DNA from: Deltaproteobacteria bacterium
Lineage (GTDB): Bacteria; Desulfobacterota; Syntrophia; Syntrophales; UBA2210
Direction: 5' to 3'
Assembly: GCA_016933965.1 (NCBI GenBank)
Contig: JAFGTS010000042.1
Location: forward strand, 50,833-114,832
Length of the DNA stretch: 64,000 bases
The notes beneath the pieces are model-generated. The model searched no databases and had not been told where the DNA came from. It was given only the letters and a program-made list of their open reading frames with translations. Made by a program: the position numbers and the translations under genes. Shown here in pieces: positions 42,572-51,899 of the stretch (its first letter is position 1; every line of letters begins with the position of its first letter).

Positions 42572-43759
42572 ATGCGTGATGCTGTTATCGTAGAATCAGT
42601 GAGAAGCCCGGGAGGACGGTACAGAAGGGGCGGACTCGCCCAGACCAGGGGTGATGAAATAGGGATCCAGGTGCTCAAGGGTCTTATGGCCCGGGTACCC
42701 CAGTTGAAGCCCGAAGATGTTGACGACCTCGTCTGCGGATGCTCCTTTCCCGAAGCGGAACAGGGCATGAACCTGGGCCGTGTTGTAGCGCTGGGTGCGG
42801 GACTTCCCGTGTCGGTTCCCGGTGTGACCGTAAATCGCTTCTGCTCCTCGGGGCTTCAGGCGATAGCCGACGCCGCGGCGAAGATAAAAGCCGGATGGTC
42901 GGAGATCGCGATCGGCGGCGGCGTGGAGACCATGAGCCACATTCCCATGGGCGGGTGGATATTCCGTCCCCATCCCGAATGGGGTGATCGTCCCATGACC
43001 TATGTGTCCATGGGCATCACGGCGGAAAACGTGGCCATGCGCTATAACGTCAGCCGTGAAGATCAGGACAAGTTCGGTCTCGAGAGCAACCGGAGGGCCC
43101 ATGAGGCGATCCAGAAAGGCCTGTGGAAAGAGGAAATCATTCCCATAGAGGCCTGGCAGATGAAAAAGGACAAGAACGGGCAGTGGGTCAGGACGTTCAA
43201 AACCTTTGATATGGATGACGGTGTGCGCTGGCCGGCATCGCTGGAGAACATGGCGAAACTGAAATCCCCCTTCAAACAGGGTGGTTCGGTGACCGCGGCC
43301 AATTCATCACAGATGACCGACGGTGCCGCCTTCACGCTTCTCATGTCGCCGGAAAAGGCGAAGGAACTGGGTTTGAAACCGATCGCGAAGCTGACCCACT
43401 ATACCGCGGCGGGTTGCGAGCCTGATGAGATGGGTGTCGGTCCCAAGGTTGCCATTCCGAAGGTTCTCAAGATCGCCGGATTGACCCTTGACGACATCGA
43501 CCTTTTCGAGATCAACGAAGCCTTTGCCTCCCAGGCGATCCATTGCTGCAGGGAGCTGGGCATCGAAGACCGGTACTGGAAGGGTGACATCAACCCCAAC
43601 GGCGGCGCCATCGCGATCGGCCATCCCCTGGGATGCACCGGCGCGAAACTGACGGCGCAGCTGCTGCACGAGATGAAGCGCAGGAAAGCGAAACGCGGTA
43701 TCGTTTCCATGTGTATCGGCGGCGGCATGGGCGCGGCCGGCATCTTTGAGATGCTGTAA
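42572..43759 (+). CDS. Acetyl-CoA acyltransferase (thiolase)
   Basis: Degradative thiolase of 395 residues that cleaves 3-ketoacyl-CoA with CoA. The nucleophilic Cys is in NRFCSSGLQA, the catalytic His in AIAIGHPLGCTGA and the second Cys in MCIGGGMGAAGIFEML. NEAFASQA is the conserved active-site Asn motif. The start ATG at 42572 follows AGGAGG; an ATG six codons earlier is rejected. It is the last gene of the beta-oxidation set before a perfect terminator. FadA versus AtoB specificity is not resolved. Confidence 0.92.
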   Translation: MRDAVIVESVRSPGGRYRRGGLAQTRGDEIGIQVLKGLMARVPQLKPEDVDDLVCGCSFPEAEQGMNLGRVVALGAGLPVSVPGVTVNRFCSSGLQAIADAAAKIKAGWSEIAIGGGVETMSHIPMGGWIFRPHPEWGDRPMTYVSMGITAENVAMRYNVSREDQDKFGLESNRRAHEAIQKGLWKEEIIPIEAWQMKKDKNGQWVRTFKTFDMDDGVRWPASLENMAKLKSPFKQGGSVTAANSSQMTDGAAFTLLMSPEKAKELGLKPIAKLTHYTAAGCEPDEMGVGPKVAIPKVLKIAGLTLDDIDLFEINEAFASQAIHCCRELGIEDRYWKGDINPNGGAIAIGHPLGCTGAKLTAQLLHEMKRRKAKRGIVSMCIGGGMGAAGIFEML

Positions 43760-43783
43760 GATTTGCCGTTTATGACGGTTCGA

Positions 43784-43816
43784 GAAAGCCACGGCAGCAA
43801 TGCCGTGGCTTTCTTT
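43784..43816 (+). terminator. Intrinsic terminator of the beta-oxidation operon
   Basis: GAAAGCCACGGCA and TGCCGTGGCTTTC form a perfect 13-bp stem with a GCAA tetraloop, followed by a short T-rich stretch. Confidence 0.85.
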
Positions 43817-43855
43817 GTCTGGAGAGAGATCGGGTAAGTACGTCTCGTAGATATG

Positions 43856-43890
43856 AGGAAAGCGACAAAGCGACAAAGTGGCAGAGCGAT
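43856..43890. repeat. Octamer repeat AAAGCGAC
   Basis: Consecutive 8-bp units AAAGCGAC, AAAGCGAC, AAAGTGGC and AGAGCGAT in the gap between the thiolase and amidase genes. The same units in another order are found at 60147-60180. A TTGACA hexamer follows at 43943-43948 without a convincing -10 box. Confidence 0.65.
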
Positions 43891-44003
43891 GATCCTGTAT
43901 CTTCGCCGGACCAATGAAGAGGTGTTATTGGACAACGGTTTCTTGACAACCTTCGAAAAGTATGGTTGTTCAGCACATCAAGGTCATATAAAAGGAGCAG
44001 GCG

Positions 44004-44816
44004 ATGAAGGTCGGGTTCGTTCAGTTCAATCCACGGTTCGGCGACATCAGTGGAAACATTGAACAAGCGCTGGGACTCGCGGAAAGTGCCGACGCGGAGC
44101 TGCTGGTCCTTCCGGAGCTTTTCAACACGGGTTATCTCTTTGCGTCGCCCCATGAGGTGGCGGAACTGTCCGAGGAGGTTCCCGGCGGTCGCACAACGGA
44201 AGCCCTCAGTGACCTGGCACGCAGGAAAAAGGCCTGGATCATCGGCGGTCTTGCGGAGCGGGACAGTGACGTCTTTTACAACTCCGCCGTTCTTGCCGGT
44301 CCGGACGGGTATCATGACACCTATCGGAAGATACATCTTTTTTCAGAGGAAAAAAAATGGTTTCAGCCGGGAAACAGGGGGTTCCGGGTCTATGACATCG
44401 GGGAATGCACCATCGGTATCATGATATGTTTCGACTGGATTTTCCCCGAATCGGTGCGGACATTGTCTCTAATGGGGGCCCAGGTCATCTGTCATGCGGC
44501 GAACCTGGTCCTTCCCTATTGTCAGGAGTCCATGAAAACGCGGTGCCTGGAGAACCGGGTCTTCTCGATAACGGCGAACAGGACGGGAACCGAAACCAGG
44601 GGGGGGCAGACGCTTTCCTACACCGGCAGAAGCCGGATCATTGCCCCTGATACGGAGGTTCTTCATACGGCCGGCGAAGATACGGACGAAGCGGGGGTCG
44701 TGGACATCGACCCGGAACGGGCGCTCGACAAACAATTAAATCCCTACAACAACCTCTTCGGTGACCGGCGCGTTGAGTTCTATGGGCGACTCCTTAAAAA
44801 ACAGGGGGGCCGCTGA
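44004..44816 (+). CDS. Nitrilase-superfamily amidase (carbon-nitrogen hydrolase)
   Basis: A 270-residue CN-hydrolase. The Glu-Lys-Cys triad is visible: Glu in LPELFNTGY, Lys in TYRKIHLF and Cys in MICFDWIFPE. The sequence around Cys and the overall length fit aliphatic amidase or omega-amidase relatives; nitrile hydrolysis itself is less likely. The substrate is not determined. It is monocistronic in the plus direction and convergent with glyS, with 4 bp between stops. The ribosome-binding region is AAAGGAGCAGGCG. Confidence 0.82.
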   Translation: MKVGFVQFNPRFGDISGNIEQALGLAESADAELLVLPELFNTGYLFASPHEVAELSEEVPGGRTTEALSDLARRKKAWIIGGLAERDSDVFYNSAVLAGPDGYHDTYRKIHLFSEEKKWFQPGNRGFRVYDIGECTIGIMICFDWIFPESVRTLSLMGAQVICHAANLVLPYCQESMKTRCLENRVFSITANRTGTETRGGQTLSYTGRSRIIAPDTEVLHTAGEDTDEAGVVDIDPERALDKQLNPYNNLFGDRRVEFYGRLLKKQGGR

Positions 44817-44820
44817 ATCG

Positions 44821-46893
44821 TTATCCCTCCGTCACGATCCGGGAAAAATCGGCGATCCGGTAGAAGAGGCGAGATATCTCTTCCAGCAGCGAAAGCCGGT
44901 TTCTGCGGACCTTTTCATCCTCGGCCATGACCAGGACGGTCTCAAAGAAGGCGTCTACCGGCTTTCTGAAACGGGCGATCTCGCTCAGGGCCGACGGGTA
45001 ATCATCGGCATCGATGAATGCCCCTGCCGTTTCCCAGATGGACAGGAATGCCTCGTGAAGTTGCCTCTCCTCTTCCTCCGCGAAATCGGAGGGATCAACG
45101 GTGCCTCCCTCGAAATTCTTGAGGATGTTCACGACGCGCTTGAAGGCGATGACGAGCGGTTCAAAATCGGGGTGTTTCTTGAATTCCTCCACGGCCTCTA
45201 TCTTCTTCAGGGTCCTGACCGGACTCGACAGGCCGGAAACGAGGACGGCGTCGACGACGTCATAGGCGCGGCCCTGCGAAATGAGCTGATTTTCAAGCCG
45301 CCCCCTGAAGAATTCCAGAACGTCTTTCTTAACATCTTCCGGTGGTCTCTTCAGTTTCTTTGACAGGATCTGCAGGCTCCTGTCGATGACATCACCAAGG
45401 TCAAGGTCATAACCCCGGTCAATGATTATGTTCATGACTCCCAGGGCCTGTCTTCGCAGGGCGTAAGGATCGGCGGTCCCCGTGGGGATGAGGTTCACGC
45501 CGAAGCATCCCGTGATGGTGTCTACTTTGTCGGCGATGCTGACGATCGCTCCTTCGTCCGTCCCGGGCAGTTCGCCACCCGCCGCCGTGGGGAGATAATG
45601 TTCATAGATGGCCTGTGCAACGATCGGGTCCTCTCCTTGGATCAGCGCGTATTCACGTCCCATGACGCCCTGAAGTTCGGGAAATTCATAGACCATCTGT
45701 GATTCGAGGTCGGCCTTGCAGAGCAGGGCGGTTCGTTCCACCCCGGCGGAGACGGAAGGCTTGACCATCCCGGCGATGGTGAGAGCAAGTTCCTTGAACT
45801 GCATGACCTTTTCGTATGATGTGCCCAGGAGGCTGTGAAATGTCACGTTCCTGAGGTATTCAAGCCGCTCTTCAAGAGGCAGTTTACGATCCTCCTCGAA
45901 GAAGAACCGGGCGTCGGCAAGGCGCGCCCTGATGACCTTTTCGTTGCCCCTGGCAACGACTGACAGGTCGCGGGCCTGCGTGTTGTTGATGGTTATGAAA
46001 TAGGGCATCAGGTTTCCGTCGTTATCCACCACGGGAAAGTATTTCTGATGTTTCATCATTGCCGTTGTCAGAACTTCCGCCGGCAGCTTCAGGTATTCCT
46101 CTTCAAAACTTCCCCGGACGGTCGAGGGATACTCGACAAGGAACATGACCTCCTCGAGGAGCTCCTTCTTTTCCATCACGGTCCCCGATACGGCGCCGGC
46201 CTCCCGTCGCGCTTCATCGATGATGCGTTTCCTGCGTTCTTCGGGGTCAACGATGACGTACCGCTTTTCCAGTTGTTCCCGGTAATCGGATATGCCGGAG
46301 ACCTCGAAGAGTTCAGGAGCCATGAACCGGTGACCGCGGCTCCTCGAACCGCTGTCTATGTTCTCCACCCTGAAAGGAACAACGGCACCGCCGTACAGTG
46401 CCAGTATCCAGTGGATGGGGCGGGCGAACCGGATATCCAGGTTCATCCATCGCATGGACTTCTGAAAGGGAATGGCGGAAATGAACCGCGGGAGCAAGGC
46501 GGTCAGGATATCCGCCGTATCGCCGCCGGTGATCGTCTTCCGTGCGCAGAGATACTCTCCCTTATCGGTGGTCACCGTGATCAGATCGGCGATATCCATC
46601 CCCTGTCCCCGGGCGAAACCCAGGGCTGCCTTTGTGGGGGTTCCCCTCTCGTCGAAAGCGGCCCTCTTGGCGGGCCCGACCTTTTCAACCAGTTGATCTT
46701 CCTGCCGCTCCTCCACATCTTCCACGGAAATGAAAAGTCGCCGCGGCGTTGCCATGGCATGTATGGTGCCGTGTGCGATGCGCGATTCGGAAAGTTCCCT
46801 TTCCATGATGTGTTCCATGTCCGCTATCGCTTTCGGCAGGAAGGCCGCCGGTATTTCCTCCGTTCCGATCTCCAGTAACAGTTCCTTACCCAT
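44821..46893 (-). CDS. glyS: Glycyl-tRNA synthetase beta subunit
   Basis: tRNA-binding and HD-domain-containing subunit of the alpha2beta2 bacterial GlyRS, 690 residues. The N-terminal LLEIGTEEIPAAFLP segment and the PTKAALGFARGQ region are diagnostic, as are MMKHQKYFPV and ADKVDTITGCFG. It functions with GlyQ, encoded 87 bp upstream. Length matches the family and no disruption is seen. Confidence 0.95.
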   Translation of the reverse strand: MGKELLLEIGTEEIPAAFLPKAIADMEHIMERELSESRIAHGTIHAMATPRRLFISVEDVEERQEDQLVEKVGPAKRAAFDERGTPTKAALGFARGQGMDIADLITVTTDKGEYLCARKTITGGDTADILTALLPRFISAIPFQKSMRWMNLDIRFARPIHWILALYGGAVVPFRVENIDSGSRSRGHRFMAPELFEVSGISDYREQLEKRYVIVDPEERRKRIIDEARREAGAVSGTVMEKKELLEEVMFLVEYPSTVRGSFEEEYLKLPAEVLTTAMMKHQKYFPVVDNDGNLMPYFITINNTQARDLSVVARGNEKVIRARLADARFFFEEDRKLPLEERLEYLRNVTFHSLLGTSYEKVMQFKELALTIAGMVKPSVSAGVERTALLCKADLESQMVYEFPELQGVMGREYALIQGEDPIVAQAIYEHYLPTAAGGELPGTDEGAIVSIADKVDTITGCFGVNLIPTGTADPYALRRQALGVMNIIIDRGYDLDLGDVIDRSLQILSKKLKRPPEDVKKDVLEFFRGRLENQLISQGRAYDVVDAVLVSGLSSPVRTLKKIEAVEEFKKHPDFEPLVIAFKRVVNILKNFEGGTVDPSDFAEEEERQLHEAFLSIWETAGAFIDADDYPSALSEIARFRKPVDAFFETVLVMAEDEKVRRNRLSLLEEISRLFYRIADFSRIVTEG

Positions 46894-46980
46894 ATGAAGC
46901 TCCCGGGATGTCTATCGTTTCTTCCGTCCCCTCGTCGCCGACCGGGATGGTCCCCTGCCGGTGGGCCGAAGGGAGCGGTG

Positions 46981-47865
46981 TTATCTGTTCTTGCTCCATC
47001 GCCCCATGAGCGGGTATCCCATTTCTTCGCGTTGTTTCAGGTACCCCTCGGCGGAAAGCCGGGCCAGATTACGAACTCTTCCGATATAGCTTGTTCGTTC
47101 CGTTACACTGATGGCTCCGCGGGCGTCGAGAATGTTGAAGACATGTGAACACTTGAGACAGTAATCATAGGTCGGCAGCACGAGACCTCGCTCGGACATT
47201 CGGATCGATTCCGCCTCATAGCTGTCGAACAGGCTTCGCAGCATGTTCATGTCAGCTTCCTCGAAGTTGTAGATCGAGAATTCAACTTCACCGCGGTGGT
47301 GGACGTCTCCGTATTTGATGCCGCTTCCCCACTCCAGGTCATAGACATTGTCTATCTCCTGGAGGTACATGCAGATCCTCTCTATTCCATAAGTTATCTC
47401 CACGCAGACGGGATGCAGGTCAATGCCGCCCACCTGCTGGAAATAGGTGAACTGGGTTATTTCCATGCCGTCGAGCCAGACCTCCCATCCCAGACCCCAG
47501 GCACCGAGTGTAGGTGATTCCCAGTCGTCCTCGACGAAACGGATATCGTGATCGAGGGGGTCGATACCGAAACTTCGCAGCGAGTCGAGATAGAGGTCCT
47601 GGATATCGAGCGGTGACGGCTTCATGATCACCTGGTACTGATAGTAGTGCTGAAGACGGTTCGGGTTTTCGCCGTACCGTCCGTCGGTGGGCCTGCGGGA
47701 GGGTTCCACATAGGCAACATTCCATGGTTCCGGCCCGAGCGCCCGGAGAAAGGTCGCCGGGTTGAACGTGCCCGCGCCCACTTCCAGATCATAGGGCTGC
47801 TGGATGATGCATCCCTGGCCGGACCAGTATTTTTCAAGGGCGAAAATCAGTTCCTGAAAGGTCAC
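46981..47865 (-). CDS. glyQ: Glycyl-tRNA synthetase alpha subunit
   Basis: Catalytic subunit of bacterial GlyRS that activates glycine, 294 residues. The N-terminus [14 protein letters not shown], then [19 protein letters not shown] and [21 protein letters not shown], are class-II GlyQ signatures. The start is taken as GTG at 47865: it aligns with the usual GlyQ beginning and has AGGAGG 7 nt upstream. An ATG frame to 47889 would read through that ribosome-binding site. It is co-directional with glyS. Confidence 0.95.
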   Translation of the reverse strand: MTFQELIFALEKYWSGQGCIIQQPYDLEVGAGTFNPATFLRALGPEPWNVAYVEPSRRPTDGRYGENPNRLQHYYQYQVIMKPSPLDIQDLYLDSLRSFGIDPLDHDIRFVEDDWESPTLGAWGLGWEVWLDGMEITQFTYFQQVGGIDLHPVCVEITYGIERICMYLQEIDNVYDLEWGSGIKYGDVHHRGEVEFSIYNFEEADMNMLRSLFDSYEAESIRMSERGLVLPTYDYCLKCSHVFNILDARGAISVTERTSYIGRVRNLARLSAEGYLKQREEMGYPLMGRWSKNR

Positions 47866-47910
47866 AAAACTTCCTCCTCCTATCATCAAATGCCTGCTAA
47901 GGTCGCGGGG

Positions 47911-47939
47911 AAACTACCAGAACGGTCACACCCTGTCAA
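47911..47939 (-). promoter_or_regulatory. Candidate promoter for glyQS
   Basis: Minus-strand TTGACA (47934-47939), 17-bp spacer and TAGTTT (47911-47916), about 45 bp before the GTG start. No T-box leader is seen in the short interval. Confidence 0.4.
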
Positions 47940-48018
47940 GTCAATTCAGGGAAAGGGGGCAGCGGCGGCTGTGCGGGGGAATTGTCCCGGCAGCCGCAAC
48001 TGTGGTATAGAGGGGGGC

Positions 48019-48109
48019 GGATTAGGGATTAACGGATTACGGATTAACGGATTACGGATTAACGGATTAGGGATTAACGGATTAGCGGATTACGGATTAG
48101 CGGATTACG
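48019..48109. repeat. Heptamer-type array GGATTA, about twelve units
   Basis: About twelve GGATTA cores with mixed 7-, 8- and 9-bp spacing (GGATTAC, GGATTAG, GGATTAACG, GGATTAGCG). It ends about 30 bp before the start of the TPR-methyltransferase gene. The rest of the 273-bp gap shows only the glyQ promoter. Confidence 0.85.
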
Positions 48110-48138
48110 GGGTAAAGAGTGGTGAGGAGAAGGCTGTG

Positions 48139-49593
48139 ATGAGTGCCGGGAGGAAAGGCAGGCCGGACGTTAAAAAAAAGAAGAAGAAAGCTTCTTCTCC
48201 CGGGTCTCTGCACGACGCGCTTCGCTCGGCCGTCGAATATCAACGGACGGGAAAATTCGACAAGGCCGAGGTTATGTATCGAAGGATACTCGCATCCGTT
48301 CCCGACGATGCGGATATTCACTGCAACCTGGGAGCGGCCCTCAGCGCACAGGGGAAGCTTGAAGATGCTGAAGGTATCCTTCGCCGGGCCCTGCACCTGC
48401 AGCCCGGCCATATTCATGCCCTGTTCAATCTTGCAAATGTCGTAAAGGAACTGGGACGTGGGGGGGAGGCAGCCGCCCTCTTCGAGGAGGTCCTCGGGAA
48501 AGATCCCCGGCACCGGGGTGCCTGGTTCAATCTCGGCAATCTCTGCCGTGACAGGCAGGACATCGGGGAAGCGAAAAAATGCTATCAGCGGGTCATTGCC
48601 ATTGACGGATCACACGCCGGCGCCCTCATCAACCTCGCCCATGTCCTTCATGAAGAGGGAAACACGCGGGATGCCATCGAATGCTGCGGACAGGCTATCA
48701 CACATGATGAGAACAACGCCGCCGCCCATTTCAACATGGGGAAGCTTCTCAGGGAAACGGGCGATATCCCCGGGGCGATCGCATCATACCGGCGTTCAGC
48801 CGCGCTTGATCCTGCGGATCACCGGGCCTTTTACAGTCTTGGAAATATTTACAAGGATGCCGGCAGGTACGATGAGGCCGTCACCTGTTTCGAGAAAACC
48901 CTCCTGCTCGATCCCGGCAATGTCATGGTTCCACATCTCCTTGCCGCGCTCAGGGGGGAAAGAAAAGGATCGGCACCCCCTGAATATGTTCGTGAACTCT
49001 ATGACCGGTATGCCGAAGGATTCGACCGGCACCTGACGGAAACGCTGCGGTACCGGATACCCTCTGTTCTGAAAGAACTGATTGGGCGCGTCGCCGGTGC
49101 CGATGGACGGTTTGCGAGCACGATCGACCTGGGGTGCGGAACAGGTCTTGCCGGTGTGGAATTCCGTCCCCTGTCGGACCGTTTGACCGGTATCGACATC
49201 TCGCCGGGCATGATAGTCAAGGCACGGAAGAGGGAGATATACGACATGCTGCTCGTCGGTGACCTTCTCACGCACATGGAGGAGACCACCGAACGATATG
49301 ACCTCTTTCTTGCCGCCGATGTTCTCATTTATACGGGTGATCTGGCGCCCCTCTTCGCGGCGGTCCACCGCTCCTCTCTGTCTGGCGCCTGGCTGGGTTT
49401 TTCAACGGAACGGACCGACGAGGGGGGATTTCTCCTGCGGAAGACGGGACGCTTCGCCCACGCTCCGTCATATATCGAAACGACGGCCGGCGATCATGGT
49501 TTTGACGTCGTGGTCCGACAAGCCGAGACGATCAGGATGGAGAACGACCGGCCCATTCACGGCGACGTCTTTATCCTGAGGCGGAGGGGATGA
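48139..49593 (+). CDS. TPR-repeat protein fused to a SAM-dependent methyltransferase
   Basis: A 484-residue two-part protein. After a Lys-rich start (KKKKKKASS) come about seven tetratricopeptide repeats (roughly 30-275; for example HALFNLANVVKELGRGGEAA). The C-terminal domain has the SAM-binding motif TIDLGCGTGLAGVEF, then GIDISPGMIVKARKR and LFLAADVLIYTG, typical of class-I methyltransferases. The TPR part probably recruits a protein or glycan substrate. It is an isolated gene. The ATG has AGGAGAAGG upstream; GTG one codon earlier is possible. Confidence 0.8.
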   Translation: MSAGRKGRPDVKKKKKKASSPGSLHDALRSAVEYQRTGKFDKAEVMYRRILASVPDDADIHCNLGAALSAQGKLEDAEGILRRALHLQPGHIHALFNLANVVKELGRGGEAAALFEEVLGKDPRHRGAWFNLGNLCRDRQDIGEAKKCYQRVIAIDGSHAGALINLAHVLHEEGNTRDAIECCGQAITHDENNAAAHFNMGKLLRETGDIPGAIASYRRSAALDPADHRAFYSLGNIYKDAGRYDEAVTCFEKTLLLDPGNVMVPHLLAALRGERKGSAPPEYVRELYDRYAEGFDRHLTETLRYRIPSVLKELIGRVAGADGRFASTIDLGCGTGLAGVEFRPLSDRLTGIDISPGMIVKARKREIYDMLLVGDLLTHMEETTERYDLFLAADVLIYTGDLAPLFAAVHRSSLSGAWLGFSTERTDEGGFLLRKTGRFAHAPSYIETTAGDHGFDVVVRQAETIRMENDRPIHGDVFILRRRG

Positions 49594-49614
49594 AAGAGAA
49601 AAGTCCTCAGGGAC

Positions 49615-50388
49615 CTATGGCAGGTTCAAATTTTTCACATCCCGGAGGACCCTGAGCGATTTCAATTCCCTGCCCAGAAGGTGGCGGATAAAGAGACCGA
49701 GAAGCGTCCGGCTTTCGGACATGGCCCGTTCGGAAAAGACGAGCCGGTTCATCTTTGAAAATTGAACGGTCTTCCCCGCGATGAGCGTTTTGACCGTACC
49801 CGCCGAGACAGTGATCGTTTCGGGTCCCCTGGGATTGCAATTCCCGCAGAAGATACCCCCGTCGTCGACGCTGAAGACGGCGGACGTCATGTCGTCTATG
49901 GAACGGCCACAGCGGATGCAGCGGTCGAGGACGGGATCATACCCGGCGGTTCCGAGGAGGCGCAGTTCGAAGAGCCGTGCCGTTTCTGCAGTGCCGTTCC
50001 CTTCCTCCAGCAATGTGAGCGCCAGGGAAAGCAGCCTGAAAAGAGCGGTCCCCCGCTTTCCTTCCAGGGAGAACTGCTCCGTCAGTTCCACGATATATGA
50101 CGCTGTCAATGACCGCTCGAGGTCCTCACGAACAGCGGGATAATGGCTGAGGACGTCGCAGTTTTCGATCAGGGAAAGACCGCCGCTTCGCGAAGAAAAG
50201 GAAATTTTCAGAAGCGAATAGGGTTCCAGGGCGTTTGAGAATCGCTTCCTGCTGCGGCGCGCACCCTTCGCGATCCCTTTCAGTTTTCCGAAACGCTCCG
50301 TGTAGAAGGTGACGATCCGGTCGGATTCTCCATAATCCATGCAACGAAGTACGAAAGCGGATGTGTCGTGGACGGGCCGTCTGGTCAT
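49615..50388 (-). CDS. recO: DNA repair protein RecO
   Basis: Mediator of RecA loading in the RecFOR pathway, 257 residues. It has the N-terminal OB fold (TSAFVLRCMDYGESDRIVTFY and KLKGIAKGARRSRKRF) and the zinc-binding CIRCGRSI with FCGNC near the C-terminus. The start ATG overlaps the mgtE stop (ATGA), so translation is coupled. An upstream frame extension lies inside mgtE and is not used. Confidence 0.9.
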   Translation of the reverse strand: MTRRPVHDTSAFVLRCMDYGESDRIVTFYTERFGKLKGIAKGARRSRKRFSNALEPYSLLKISFSSRSGGLSLIENCDVLSHYPAVREDLERSLTASYIVELTEQFSLEGKRGTALFRLLSLALTLLEEGNGTAETARLFELRLLGTAGYDPVLDRCIRCGRSIDDMTSAVFSVDDGGIFCGNCNPRGPETITVSAGTVKTLIAGKTVQFSKMNRLVFSERAMSESRTLLGLFIRHLLGRELKSLRVLRDVKNLNLP

Positions 50389-51746
50389 GTCATCAGTTTT
50401 AAAAATAATGTCGCCAGACCGAGGAACGAAAGAAAACCGAAGGCGTCGGTAAAGGCCGTTACGAAAATATGTGAGCCGAGAGCAGGATCGGATTTTATCC
50501 ACTTCAGGCTCAAAGGTATGAGCGTCCCGATCAGTGTTCCCACAAAAATATTGATGATCATTGCAAGGCCCAGCACGATGCCCAGCAGGGAATCTCCCTT
50601 CCATAAATAGGCAATGACGCCGATAACGATACCGACGGCGACGCCGTTCGCTACGCCGACCAGGATCTGCCGATAGAGGGCCCGTTTTGAGTTTTCAAAG
50701 GTGACCTCACCCAGGGCAAGACCGCGGACGATAAGTGTCAGCGTCTGGCTCCCGGCGTTGCCGCCGAGTCCCGCCACGACGGGCATGAAAATCGCCAGGG
50801 TCACCATCACTTTTATCGTGTCCTCAAAGAATCCGATGACGAGGGCGGAAACAAGGGCCGTGAGCAGGTTTATATACAGCCAGGGGAGTCGTTTCTTGAC
50901 TGATTGCATGGGATTATTGAAGATACTGTCATCCTCATCAAGGCCGGCGATACGATAAAGGTCCTCGGACGTCTCCTCTTCCATGACGTCGATAATGTCG
51001 TCGATGGTGATCCGACCCAGCAGTCTGTTATCGTCGTCGACAACGGGAAGCGATACCAGGTCGTATTTTTCGAACATCCTGGCCACTTCTTCCTGGTCGA
51101 TATGAACCGTCACGCTCGGTATGACCGGGTCGATCGAATCGACAACGGGGTTTCCCCGCCTTGTGGTAATAAGCTTCTGGAGAGGAACGGTCCCGATCAG
51201 CCTGTCTTCCGTGTCGACGACAAAAATATTGTATATGTGATCAATATCTTCCGATGCCTGCGCGACGGCCTGAAGGGCTTCACTGATGGAGGCTTCCGAC
51301 CGGACGGAAACAAGTTCCGACTGCATGAGGCCTCCGGCGGTATCCTCCTCATACTTGAGCAGCTCCTTGACTCCCTCAGATTCTTCCGGTTCTATTCCGT
51401 CCAGAACGGCCTGTGCCTGTTTCCGGGGAAGCTCGGCGATGAAATCAGCGGCATCGTCCGATTCCATTTCGTCGATGATTTCCGTCAGCTGCTCATCGGA
51501 AAGTTCCTCTATGATCCGTTCGCGTGATTCATCACTGATTTCAAGAATGACGTCGGAGGCTTTCTCGACATCAAGAAGGGAGAAGAGCCGGTATTGCTCT
51601 TCCTCGTCGAGGTTGTCGATCAGGTCCGCGATATCGGCAGGATGGAGCGAGGAAAAGAGATCGATGATATCGAACTCCCTGTTTTCCTTGATCCATGCCT
51701 TCAACTCCCGCAGATGCCGGATCTCTTCCCGCCGCCCCGTATTCAT
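50385..51746 (-). CDS. mgtE: Magnesium transporter MgtE
   Basis: Mg2+ channel of 453 residues. It has the N-terminal superhelical domain (FSSLHPADIADLIDNL, DESRERIIEELSDEQ), two CBS domains (VVDTEDRLIGTVPLQKLI and LPVVDDDNRLLGRITIDD) and a C-terminal membrane domain of five segments with MPVVAGLGGNAGSQTLTLIVRG, the pore signature. The membrane part starts near residue 285. It is co-transcribed with recO. No Mg riboswitch was recognised in the 153 bp upstream, where I see nothing else. Confidence 0.93.
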   Translation of the reverse strand: MNTGRREEIRHLRELKAWIKENREFDIIDLFSSLHPADIADLIDNLDEEEQYRLFSLLDVEKASDVILEISDESRERIIEELSDEQLTEIIDEMESDDAADFIAELPRKQAQAVLDGIEPEESEGVKELLKYEEDTAGGLMQSELVSVRSEASISEALQAVAQASEDIDHIYNIFVVDTEDRLIGTVPLQKLITTRRGNPVVDSIDPVIPSVTVHIDQEEVARMFEKYDLVSLPVVDDDNRLLGRITIDDIIDVMEEETSEDLYRIAGLDEDDSIFNNPMQSVKKRLPWLYINLLTALVSALVIGFFEDTIKVMVTLAIFMPVVAGLGGNAGSQTLTLIVRGLALGEVTFENSKRALYRQILVGVANGVAVGIVIGVIAYLWKGDSLLGIVLGLAMIINIFVGTLIGTLIPLSLKWIKSDPALGSHIFVTAFTDAFGFLSFLGLATLFLKLMT

Positions 51747-51899
51747 GATGCACCCGGTTGATAAAGTAAAGTGTCGTAACCTATCATTTTAAGGGAAATT
51801 TCTCAAGAGATACTTCAATAAAGGTGTTTCTGGAAGGCTGCCCGCAGGAACAGGTGGAACTCCGTTGCCTATTCGTGACACATGTGAACGGGTGCTTCC

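Noticed and set aside
16240..48109. CRISPR array interpretation of the GGATTA arrays
   Set aside because: Units of 7-9 bp without spacers and no cas genes; these are simple tandem repeats.
47647..48138. Open frame extending the TPR-methyltransferase gene upstream through the GGATTA array (GLGINGLRING-type peptide)
   Set aside because: The extension overlaps glyQ on the other strand, is made of translated repeat units and lacks a ribosome-binding site; the ATG at 48139 has AGGAGAAGG.
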